DNA from: JACJYC01 sp964558465
Lineage (GTDB): Bacteria; Bacteroidota; Bacteroidia; Chitinophagales; Saprospiraceae
Direction: 5' to 3'
DNA: 64,000 nt
NCBI GenBank assembly: GCA_964558465.1
Contig: CAZLEF010000014.1
Coordinates: 1-64,000, forward strand
The position numbers and the translations under genes are program-made. Each line of letters begins with the position of its first letter. The first letter of the stretch is position 1. Of the stretch, positions 8,158 to 16,117 are shown piece by piece. The notes beneath the pieces are model-generated. The model saw nothing but the letters and a program-made list of their open reading frames with translations. It was not told where the DNA came from and made no database searches.

Positions 8158-8245
8158 GTGAAGATACGAATATGGGAGGATTTGAGGATACGAGGATTTG
8201 AGGATACGAGGCCACAGCTTCAAATCCTCCCATCCTCCGGGCGCA
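8158..8245. repeat. GGATTTGAGGATACGA word array with inverted right arm
   Basis: A left arm of alternating GAGGATTTGAGGATACGA words (8174-8210) is followed by CAAATCCTCCCATCCTCC (8221-8238), which is complementary to the start of the array. It lies between two divergent genes. It shares the word style GGATACGA with the long array at 47856-47998. Confidence 0.8.
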
Positions 8246-8337
8246 TCCTCGGCGCATGTGGCGTGGAAGAATCAAACCAACGAATAAACCAATCAAAGGA
8301 CAGGTAATCCTTACCTTTATCCATCAAATTCAAAAAC

Positions 8338-10467
8338 ATGAAAACCGCTTTAAACCTCTTCCTGTTTCTGGGATTATGGATCGCTGCAAGTGGCCAGGCC
8401 GGTGATTGGATGCTGGTCGGAGGACAATACCGGGCCAGGGTTGAAAAAGCCCCCGACGGGCAGTCCGTCACGTTGACCAATGGGCTGATCGCCCGAAAGT
8501 TCCGGCTTTCGCCCAATGCGGCGACCGTTGCATTTGACAACCTGATGACCGGCGAATCCCTGATCCGCGGGGTAAAACCAGAGGCGGAAGTGGTCATTGA
8601 CGGAGACACCCTACGGATCGGTGGTTTGCAGGGACAGCCCAATTACGCTTTTTTCCGGCCGGAATGGGAACCTGGGTTGACCCCTGTCCCCGGCTCCCTG
8701 CCTTTGGTGGATTTTAGTTTTTCGGATAAAATACCGGCGATGGACTGGAAAAAGCCCCGCCACCACGCGCCCAATGTGCAATGGCCGCCCAAAGGCATCC
8801 ATCTTCAATTCCGGTATGGCAAAGAAGGGCCGGCAGCAGTGACGGTGCATTACGTCCTTTTTGACGGATTGCCGGCGCTGGCCAAATGGCTAACGGTCAA
8901 AAACAATGGAACGGTCCCGTTCAAACTGGACAGTTTTGTCAGTGAGCAACTGGCTGCAGTGGAATATGCCTCCTGGGTGGAAGTAGCCGGCGTGCCCTAT
9001 CCCACGCCTCATCTCCATGTAGAAACCGATTACGCATTCAACGGCATGGCCGCAGCCCCCGCCAATCGCTGGGCTGTACATTGGGAAAACGACCCGGAGT
9101 ACCGTTCGCAGGTCCATTATTTGCGGCAAACGCCCTGTTTGCTCAGGGTTTATCCCGATCTGGGCCCGGATGCCCCGTTGGCCCCCGGCGAATCGCTTGA
9201 AACTTTCAAAACCTATATCCTGGCATACGACAGTTACGACCGGGAACGGATGGGCCTGGCTCAACGCCGCCTATACCGGACGGTAGCGCCCTGGACCACC
9301 GAAAACCCCTTGATGATGCATGTGCGTTACGCCGACTGGGGGACCGTCAAAAACGCGATCGATCAATGCGCTGAGGTCGGGTTTGAAATGGTGATCCTCA
9401 CCTTTGGCAGCGGCTTCAATATCGAAGACGAAAGCCCGGAATACCTGGCGGAAATGAAAAAATATGCCGATTACGCCCGTTCCAGGGGCATCGAAATCGG
9501 CGGTTACTCGCTCTTGGCCTCCAGAAAGATCGGCGCCGGCCAGGATGTGGAATTGCCGGCGGGGCAAACGCCCACTTTCGGCAACTCCCCTTGTCTGCAA
9601 AGCGAATGGGGCCTGGATTATTTCCGGAAATTGTACCAGTTTTATGAAAAAACGGGCTTCAGTCTGCTGGAGCACGACGGGAGTTATCCGGGTGATCCCT
9701 GTCTTTCTCAAAATCACCCCGGCCACAAAGGGTGGGAAGATTCCCGATGGCGCCAGTACGAACTGATCCGGGATTTTTATCAGTGGTGCAGGAAAGAAGG
9801 CATTTACCTCAACGTGCCGGATTACTATTACCTGGCGGGGTCCAACAAAAGCGGCATGGGTTACCGCGAAGTCAACTGGTCGCTCCCGCGCGACCAGCAG
9901 GTGATCCATACCCGGCAAAACATCCACGACGGTACCTGGGAAAAAATGCCCTCAATGGGTTGGATGTTTGTACCGCTGACAGAGTACCAGGGCGGAGGGG
10001 AAGCCGCTACGATCGAACCGTTATCGGAACACCTGGACCATTACGAACGCATGTTGTTCTCCAACCTGAGCGGCGGTGTGCAGGCCTGTTACCGGGGTCC
10101 CAGGTTATATGATACGGAGGTTACGCGGGCAATGGTGAAAAAATGGGTTGGCTGGTTCAAGGCCCACCGGGAGGTGTTGGAAGGCGATATCATCCATTTG
10201 CGCAGGGCCGACGGACGGGATATTGACTATTGGTTAAGTGTCAACCCGAACGGAGAAGAAAAGGGGTTGCTGGCGGTGTTCAACCCATTGCCGCAAAGGG
10301 TAAAAAAGCGGATCAAAGTGCCGCTGTATTACACGGGAATCACCCAAAAAGCGCGAATAACCGGCTCGGACGGGAGGGCAAAGTCGCACCGGTTGAACCG
10401 GGAATATGGGATCGAGCTGGAGGTGGAGGTTGAAGGGAATGGTTTTGGATGGTGGGTGGTGAAGTGA
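8338..10467 (+). CDS. large secreted protein with a clan GH-D-like TIM barrel (putative alpha-galactosidase-like glycosidase)
   Basis: A 709-residue protein with a signal peptide (hydrophobic 5-18, cleavage likely after S-G-Q at 18-20). Residues about 30-310 look like an N-terminal beta-sandwich, and residues about 325-620 like a barrel with a strand ending S-L-L-E-H-D-G-S-Y (Asp447), resembling the nucleophile strand of GH27/GH36-type enzymes, followed by a C-terminal beta domain. I do not recognise a named family with confidence. Its divergent neighbour is a GH51 arabinofuranosidase, and the sequence has no CBM or T9SS tail that I can see. The start is the ATG at 8338, which gives a clean signal peptide. 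A TACCTTTA hexamer-like -7 element lies at 8312-8319. Retaining alpha-glycosidase activity is an inference. Confidence 0.65.
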   Translation: MKTALNLFLFLGLWIAASGQAGDWMLVGGQYRARVEKAPDGQSVTLTNGLIARKFRLSPNAATVAFDNLMTGESLIRGVKPEAEVVIDGDTLRIGGLQGQPNYAFFRPEWEPGLTPVPGSLPLVDFSFSDKIPAMDWKKPRHHAPNVQWPPKGIHLQFRYGKEGPAAVTVHYVLFDGLPALAKWLTVKNNGTVPFKLDSFVSEQLAAVEYASWVEVAGVPYPTPHLHVETDYAFNGMAAAPANRWAVHWENDPEYRSQVHYLRQTPCLLRVYPDLGPDAPLAPGESLETFKTYILAYDSYDRERMGLAQRRLYRTVAPWTTENPLMMHVRYADWGTVKNAIDQCAEVGFEMVILTFGSGFNIEDESPEYLAEMKKYADYARSRGIEIGGYSLLASRKIGAGQDVELPAGQTPTFGNSPCLQSEWGLDYFRKLYQFYEKTGFSLLEHDGSYPGDPCLSQNHPGHKGWEDSRWRQYELIRDFYQWCRKEGIYLNVPDYYYLAGSNKSGMGYREVNWSLPRDQQVIHTRQNIHDGTWEKMPSMGWMFVPLTEYQGGGEAATIEPLSEHLDHYERMLFSNLSGGVQACYRGPRLYDTEVTRAMVKKWVGWFKAHREVLEGDIIHLRRADGRDIDYWLSVNPNGEEKGLLAVFNPLPQRVKKRIKVPLYYTGITQKARITGSDGRAKSHRLNREYGIELEVEVEGNGFGWWVVK

Positions 10468-10470
10468 GAT

Positions 10471-10532
10471 CCGACTAAGCTGAAGCTTCGTTGGACGGAG
10501 GAGGGTGAGAGGGGTGAGAGGGGTGAGAGATT
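10471..10532. repeat. palindrome (CCGAC...GTTGG family) plus 10-bp GGTGAGAGGG array
   Basis: Directly after the stop codon, 10471-10494 is an imperfect 24-base palindrome whose ends are CCGAC and GTTGG and whose centre is AAGCTGAAGCTT. It is followed by three copies of a GGTGAGAGGG word (10503-10530). A second member of this palindrome family lies inside the array at 37119-37225. Confidence 0.8.
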
Positions 10533-10540
10533 AAAATTTG

Positions 10541-11950
10541 TCACATTAATTCATTTATTTGTTTCTGGAACCACTCCAGTTCTGTGAAGCTTTCTTCGGT
10601 TTCGATTTGGTGGCGGAATTTTTCCACAGCCGTTTTATCGTATGGATTGAGTGCAAGCAATTTTTTGGTATAGCGGATGATCGCCAGGTAATTGGCGCGG
10701 TGGTAGCCCATGACGCGTTTGCGGCCCAGGAAGACCTTCATCGCATCAAGGTGGGATTGAAGCAAGTCGAATTCATCGGTTTCGAAATAAATTTTCAATT
10801 GCAGAGTTTTGGCGGCGAGATTCAGGAGGAGATCCTGATATTCGGTTTTTTGCAGGAGGTTGAGGGCATGGGCAAATTGCCGGCGGTGATAAGCCAGTTG
10901 AGCCATGGAAAAGCTGAACATACGCTCGCGGTAAGCCTCCGGGAGGCTGTCGCGGTATTGGTGGAGGAACGATTCCGCCCAGTCCAGTGCGTTGGTTTTG
11001 ATGGCCATAGCCGCAATATTCCGGTAAGTAAACCGCGACAATTCACCCTGCTCGGCCAGGATGTCCTTTTCCAGGCCGAACTGGTAAAGGGCTAAGCCTT
11101 CCAGGGCAAAGGATCGGATCCCGTCGTTCAGACGCCGGATGCAATAGTTGATGGCGATGAGCAGCAGATCGCGGGCTTCTTCCCGGGGCAGGCTGAACAA
11201 ATGGGTGACCAGGTGATTTTTAAACTGGTCAAAACGCAGACCGTCATCCGGGTTTTCAAGGCATTGCAGAGCGTGGTAATACAAGGCAACAGCGGGATAT
11301 TTTAATAAACCTTTTTCGAGGATAAAAACCAGAATTGCCGGCAATATTCCTATATCAAAATTCTGCGGATAAACCTGTTGGCGGGAGCGGGTCAGGCAGG
11401 CATATCTGAGTTTGTTGACCACGTACACCAGGTCGAGCTGATCGTGGACCTCCTGAAGGTTGAGGTTTTTTATCCTTAAATGGCTGGAATTGAAACGATA
11501 TTGCTCCTTCTCGATCAAAAACCGGGCTTCGAAATAGTGCAGGCTCCGGTCGGCGCCTGCTTCCAGATGGCCGTCAACTGATTTAATAGCCGAGGCAAAA
11601 TGGGCCGGCAGGTTCTTTTTGCGATAAACAGAAAGTACGCCAAGTGAAAGGGAAACATCCCGCGATTGCCAGTCTTTAATGACCAGGTATTGCTCTGCCA
11701 GTTTCAGCAGCCGGCTCATGAGGAGGCGCATTCGGGTGTCGTTGTAGGGATCGCCAGGAAAAAGTATCCGGAAAGCGGCTTCTTTTGGAGGTAAAATCGA
11801 CTTGCCAGTCAGGGATTTGTACCACAAATCGTAAAACGCGGTCAATTCCGGTTGCCGGTTAAAAAAAGGTGACCGGACAAATTGGCCGAACTCGCGGGCT
11901 TCTGTCCGGGAGAAGGTTTCGAGGAGTTGGAGGAGGCGGGAGTTTTGCAT
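10541..11950 (-). CDS. uncharacterised helical-repeat (TPR-like) protein
   Basis: A 469-residue cytoplasmic protein of unknown function. It has no signal peptide or membrane segment. The sequence is almost entirely helical with regularly spaced L/A/Y-rich helices of about 30-40 residues, such as the stretch around residues 340-380, so a TPR-like superhelix acting as a protein-binding scaffold is the most likely fold. The N-terminus contains R-S-P-F-F-N, a short motif I associate with a group of large hypothetical proteins in Saprospiria; this recollection is not checked. It is transcribed alone on the minus strand, with a cluster of perfect palindromes just upstream (11967-12044). No catalytic motif is visible. 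Confidence 0.6.
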   Translation of the reverse strand: MQNSRLLQLLETFSRTEAREFGQFVRSPFFNRQPELTAFYDLWYKSLTGKSILPPKEAAFRILFPGDPYNDTRMRLLMSRLLKLAEQYLVIKDWQSRDVSLSLGVLSVYRKKNLPAHFASAIKSVDGHLEAGADRSLHYFEARFLIEKEQYRFNSSHLRIKNLNLQEVHDQLDLVYVVNKLRYACLTRSRQQVYPQNFDIGILPAILVFILEKGLLKYPAVALYYHALQCLENPDDGLRFDQFKNHLVTHLFSLPREEARDLLLIAINYCIRRLNDGIRSFALEGLALYQFGLEKDILAEQGELSRFTYRNIAAMAIKTNALDWAESFLHQYRDSLPEAYRERMFSFSMAQLAYHRRQFAHALNLLQKTEYQDLLLNLAAKTLQLKIYFETDEFDLLQSHLDAMKVFLGRKRVMGYHRANYLAIIRYTKKLLALNPYDKTAVEKFRHQIETEESFTELEWFQKQINELM

Positions 11951-11966
11951 GGGAGTGGATTGTCCC

Positions 11967-12044
11967 CCCCAGGACGGTGTCCTGGGGAAAAGTATGCCGG
12001 TCCGCTGGACCTGTTATAAAAATCGTAAGCCGGTCCGTTGGACC
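11967..12044. repeat. cluster of three short palindromes
   Basis: 11967-11987 is a 9-bp perfect stem (CCCCAGGAC and GTCCTGGGG, loop GGT). 11997-12011 and 12030-12044 are two copies of CCGGTCCGYTGGACC, each a GGTCC/GGACC stem around a 3-base loop. They lie in the divergent spacer upstream of the helical-repeat gene; the rest of the spacer, to about 12165, is very AT-rich and shows nothing else I can support. Confidence 0.85.
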
Positions 12045-12224
12045 TTTTCCATTCGGCAGTTCAAAGTAAATGATATTTGATGATTTAATACAAAAAAAAT
12101 TATAAAATTTTTAAAATCAATATTTTAAGATTAATTTTCAACAATTTAACTGTACATTTTATCAAAATTGTTTTTGTTTTTCATTGGGATTAGAAAGACT
12201 TTTGTAAAGTCAAATAACGCAGAC

Positions 12225-15056
12225 ATGAAAGCCATTTTTCCCATGATGTTCAAAGTACTTGTATTGATTTGCTGCACGACCTCGCTTTCAGGGCAGGGGT
12301 GGCTGAAGCAATATCCGGATGATTTTGGCGGGACGGCCGGTCTGGACGCCAAGCCCACCGCCGATGGCGGGTTCATCCTGCTCAGCGAAACGGATTTCCC
12401 GACAGGGGCTATCCGGCGGTATATCCGGCTGACAAAAACCGACGCGCAGGGCGCCCCGGAGTGGGAAAAGACCTATAATGAAGGGGATATTCAAGATGTG
12501 CAGGCGGCGGATGTATGGCCGGTTGACGGCGGGTATGCGGTTGGATACAGTCAGAACGGCGTATTATCTTTTATGCTCACCGACCAGTTTGGCGACACCC
12601 TGCTCACCCGGCAATACCCGGAGGTGATCACCAGCAATTGTTTCGCCATGCACCCGACTCCGGACGGCGGGTTTGTCATGGGCGGCATCTATACACCGGA
12701 TTTTTCCCCTTCCAGCGCTACAATTTTAAAATTAAGCGCTCAGGGCGACTTGCTCTGGTGGAAAGACCTTCCGGGTACGGCATCGATCCACAACGCTTAT
12801 AACGGCGAATGGGACCTGAAACCCACTGCCGACGGCGGGTATATCGCAACGGGTTCGCTCGGTAGTGAATTGACCTGGTTCAAACTCGACGCCAATGCAG
12901 ACCTCCTTTGGTCTAAAACCTTGCAATTGTCTACCGCTACGAACGGTTATTCCGTTATTGAAACCTCATCGGGCGGGTTTCTCATAGGCGCTTCCGCCGA
13001 CGGGTTTGCGGGCCCCAGCCCGGTCTTGATCCGGACCGACGCTCAGGGAGAGGTGGTATGGCAGCAGTTTCTGCAACCGGGAATCGGATTTGTCGCTGAT
13101 CTGATTGAGGGCGCTGACGGCAGTTTTATTGCAGTAGGGTCCCTCGGCTCGTTTTACAACAATTACGGTTTTCCATTTGTCTCCAAATACGATGACAGCG
13201 GCCAGGAGATCTGGAGTTCGGGTTTGTCGCAGGACAGCGTCAACCGGCGGTCATTTGCCAGCGTGTATCCGGACGGCGATGGTTTCATTCTTGCCGGCGC
13301 GGAGGGTTTTGAAGCCATTATGGCGCGGATTGACGGACAGGGGCGGTATTACCCCCACCTGCTTCAAGGGCGTGTCGCGCTGGACGAGGATTGCGCCATC
13401 GACAACCAGAGCCTTCCCCTTGCAGGCTTGCTGGTAGAAATAAAAAAAGGAAATAATACCCTATACGCTACTACCGATGCAGCAGGATATTATGAAGCCG
13501 GGGTGGATACCGGCCAATACCAATTAACGGCTCTATTGCCGGGGCCGTACTATGGCTCCTGCCAGGGAACCGCAGCTATAGCGGTCAATACCATCGACGA
13601 TTCCACCGCTGTCGATTTCCCGATCGATATCTTGCAGGAATGCCCTTATCTGACGGTCGATATTTCCACCGGTTTCCTGCGGCGCTGTTTTGAAAGCAGT
13701 TATACCGTTTTTTACCGGAATACGGGCACGGTTGCGGCAGAAGGAGCGGAAGTCCGTATAGTCCTGGATCCCTATCTGAGCATTCAGGGTGCAAGTCTTT
13801 CCTACCAGGTTGAAGGAGATACCCTGGTTTTTGCAATAGGCGCCCTGGACGTCAACGATCAAGGGTATTTCACCGTAACAGTCCTGGTAGATTGCGACAA
13901 TACGGTGCTTGGGCAGACACACTGTACCAGCGCCGTTATCCGTTCCGCCAATGAATGCCCGCTGCCGGATAATGACACTCCGTCGGTGACCGTCGAGGGT
14001 GAATGCAGCGGGGAGAATGTCGTTTTCAGACTGAGCAATCCGGGGCCGGGCGCGATCCAGGAGGCGCAATTTATTGTGATCGAGGACGATGTGATGCTGG
14101 CGCCTACTCCATACAGCCTCGGCGAAGGCCAGGAAAAAACTTATGAGTACCCAGCCAACGGGTCGACCTGGCGGCTGGAAACGCCGCTGTTTCCCGAGGC
14201 CTTCGACGGGCAATTTGTCAGCGCGGTTATCGAAGGCTGCGGAACCAACAGCTCCGGAGTATTCAGCACCGGCTTTGTGAATCAGTTTTCGCTCGACGAC
14301 CCATCGCCGGCTACGGATACGGATTGCCGTCCGAACATCGGATCCTATGACCCCAACGATAAACAAGCCTTTCCGGAAGGGTACCAGGCAGAAAACAAGA
14401 TTTATCGGAATACCCCGATCGAATACCTGATCCGGTTCCAGAATACCGGCACAGATACGGCATTCCGGGTGGTGGTGATCGATACTTTATCGCAGTACCT
14501 CGACCCCGCTTCTATCCGGCCCGGCGCATCCAGCCATCCGTACGAATTTGAATTATATGGAACCGGCATAGCTAAATTTACTTTTTACCCGATCTTTTTG
14601 CCGGACAGTTCCAAAAATGAAGCGGCGTCGAACGGGTTTGTAAAATTCACCATTACCCAGCGAGCCGACCTCCCGATCGGGACCAAAATTGAGAACCTGG
14701 CAGGTATTTATTTTGATTTTAACGCGCCGGTGCTGACCAATACCACCTTTCACACGGTTGGCAAATACCTGGGCGACCCGACAGGAAAACCCGATCCGGC
14801 GCCAGTGGCGGCGAACCTCCGGATCGTACCCAACCCGGTTTCAGGCGCCGCCAGTCTGTCCGTCGAAGGGGTTTTCATTTCAGAAGGGCAGTTGGCTCTT
14901 TACGACGGCGCCGGCAGGCTGGTCGCCGTTCAACCGGTGCGAGACAACCGGATAACCCTCAATGTCAGGCATTTACCTGGCGGTCTGTATTTTTTCCGGA
15001 TACGGACGGAGGAGGGCTGGATCGGATCCGGGAAAGTGGTTATTGGGAAAATGTAA
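12225..15056 (+). CDS. secreted multidomain protein with T9SS type A sorting domain
   Basis: A 943-residue protein, counted from ATG 12225, which gives a proper signal peptide (ending near S-L-S-G-Q); the open frame continues to a TTG at 12168, but that extension spoils the signal. Residues about 25-390 contain repeated D-G-G-F/Y-I/V blades, suggesting a beta-propeller. Residues about 400-470 look like a carboxypeptidase-regulatory-like beta-sandwich, then DUF11-like repeats, with S-Y-D-P-N-D-K opening a conserved domain near residue 706. The last 80 residues, with I-V-P-N-P-V and G-L-Y-F-F-R-I, form a type A C-terminal sorting domain recognised by the type IX secretion system. The protein is therefore predicted to be exported to the cell surface; its ligand is unknown. 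Its final codons run into a word array. Confidence 0.85.
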   Translation: MKAIFPMMFKVLVLICCTTSLSGQGWLKQYPDDFGGTAGLDAKPTADGGFILLSETDFPTGAIRRYIRLTKTDAQGAPEWEKTYNEGDIQDVQAADVWPVDGGYAVGYSQNGVLSFMLTDQFGDTLLTRQYPEVITSNCFAMHPTPDGGFVMGGIYTPDFSPSSATILKLSAQGDLLWWKDLPGTASIHNAYNGEWDLKPTADGGYIATGSLGSELTWFKLDANADLLWSKTLQLSTATNGYSVIETSSGGFLIGASADGFAGPSPVLIRTDAQGEVVWQQFLQPGIGFVADLIEGADGSFIAVGSLGSFYNNYGFPFVSKYDDSGQEIWSSGLSQDSVNRRSFASVYPDGDGFILAGAEGFEAIMARIDGQGRYYPHLLQGRVALDEDCAIDNQSLPLAGLLVEIKKGNNTLYATTDAAGYYEAGVDTGQYQLTALLPGPYYGSCQGTAAIAVNTIDDSTAVDFPIDILQECPYLTVDISTGFLRRCFESSYTVFYRNTGTVAAEGAEVRIVLDPYLSIQGASLSYQVEGDTLVFAIGALDVNDQGYFTVTVLVDCDNTVLGQTHCTSAVIRSANECPLPDNDTPSVTVEGECSGENVVFRLSNPGPGAIQEAQFIVIEDDVMLAPTPYSLGEGQEKTYEYPANGSTWRLETPLFPEAFDGQFVSAVIEGCGTNSSGVFSTGFVNQFSLDDPSPATDTDCRPNIGSYDPNDKQAFPEGYQAENKIYRNTPIEYLIRFQNTGTDTAFRVVVIDTLSQYLDPASIRPGASSHPYEFELYGTGIAKFTFYPIFLPDSSKNEAASNGFVKFTITQRADLPIGTKIENLAGIYFDFNAPVLTNTTFHTVGKYLGDPTGKPDPAPVAANLRIVPNPVSGAASLSVEGVFISEGQLALYDGAGRLVAVQPVRDNRITLNVRHLPGGLYFFRIRTEEGWIGSGKVVIGKM

Positions 15057-15150
15057 AATGTAAAATGTAAAATGCAAAATGCAAAAGTAAAAATGCAAAA
15101 GTGGACGCCGGCCCACTTTTGCATTTTGCATTTTAACTTTTGCATTTTGA
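15051..15150. repeat. AAAATGCAAAATG word hairpin
   Basis: Arrays of TAAAATG/CAAAATG words (15051-15104) face their reverse complement (15113-15150) across AAGTGGACGCCGGCCCACTTT, giving a long hairpin. It overlaps the last codons and the stop of the preceding gene. The same word reappears in one orientation at 53193-53234. Confidence 0.88.
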
Positions 15151-15193
15151 CTTTCAAAATCCCGTATCTTTCCCAGGTCCAATTGCCTTTACG

Positions 15194-16117
15194 ATGGAAT
15201 TTGGGAAACTCCCCGATATTTCAAGGGTGGATTTCAGCCTGCCCGCCGAACCGGAAGCCAATGCGGCGATCCTTTTAAAACACGTTTCCCACCCGGAAAC
15301 GCCGGTTTTTTATATGGGTTGTACGGGCTGGGCGATGCCGCAATGGGTTGGGAAGGTATATCCACCCAAGACCAAATCAAAAGATTTTTTAGGCCATTAC
15401 AGCCGGCAGTTCAACACCATCGAACTGAACACGACCCATTACCGGATACCGGGTCCGGATACCATTGAAAAATGGAAGCTGGAAAGCGAGGCGGATTTCC
15501 GGTTTTGCCCGAAGGTATTGCAAACCATCAGCCACAGCAACGATTTGGGGTTGGGCGGATCATTGATCCTCCAGTTTTGTGACGCCGTTGCCGGGTTGGA
15601 AGAAAAACTGGGGTGCTGTTTTTTACAATTGCCACCCTATTTCGGTCCGGACAGGATACGGGTGCTGGAAAATTTCCTGAAAGCCTGGCCCTCCCAACTT
15701 CCGCTGGCGGTAGAGATGCGGCAGGAAACCTGGTTTCAACCCGGGGCGGAGCGGGAAATCCTGTGGGAAATGCTGGAAACCTATGGGGCGGCGGCTGTGA
15801 TCACGGATGTAGCCGGCAGGCGGGATGTTGCCCATATGCGGCTTACCGCAGGCCGGACGATGGTCCGGTTTGTCGGGAACAACCTGCATCCAACTGATTA
15901 TCAGAGAATTGATCGCTGGGTTGAACGAGCCAATCAATGGTTTGAACAAGGTTTGAAAGAAATTTTTTTCTTCACGCACGAGCCGGACAATATTTTAGCG
16001 CCGGATTTAGCCGTTTATTTGTGTAAACAATTGAAACCCATCCGCGGCCTGAAATGGAGAGGCCCGAACCTGACAGGTCCGGAAGGCAGCGGCCAAATGA
16101 GTTTGTTTAGCTTATGA
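15194..16117 (+). CDS. DUF72 domain protein
   Basis: A 307-residue TIM-barrel-like protein of the DUF72 (YecE) family. Signatures are Y-M-G-C-T-G-W near residue 43, Y-P-P-K-T-K-S-K-D-F-L near 58, the segment F-N-T-I-E-L-N-T-T-H-Y, and E-M-R-Q-E-T-W-F in the middle. The function of the family is not established. The ATG at 15194 is chosen over the upstream TTG at 15140, since the upstream stretch lies inside the word array. Its stop codon overlaps the start of ppk1 in the sequence ATGA, so the two genes are very probably translated from one transcript. Confidence 0.88.
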   Translation: MEFGKLPDISRVDFSLPAEPEANAAILLKHVSHPETPVFYMGCTGWAMPQWVGKVYPPKTKSKDFLGHYSRQFNTIELNTTHYRIPGPDTIEKWKLESEADFRFCPKVLQTISHSNDLGLGGSLILQFCDAVAGLEEKLGCCFLQLPPYFGPDRIRVLENFLKAWPSQLPLAVEMRQETWFQPGAEREILWEMLETYGAAAVITDVAGRRDVAHMRLTAGRTMVRFVGNNLHPTDYQRIDRWVERANQWFEQGLKEIFFFTHEPDNILAPDLAVYLCKQLKPIRGLKWRGPNLTGPEGSGQMSLFSL

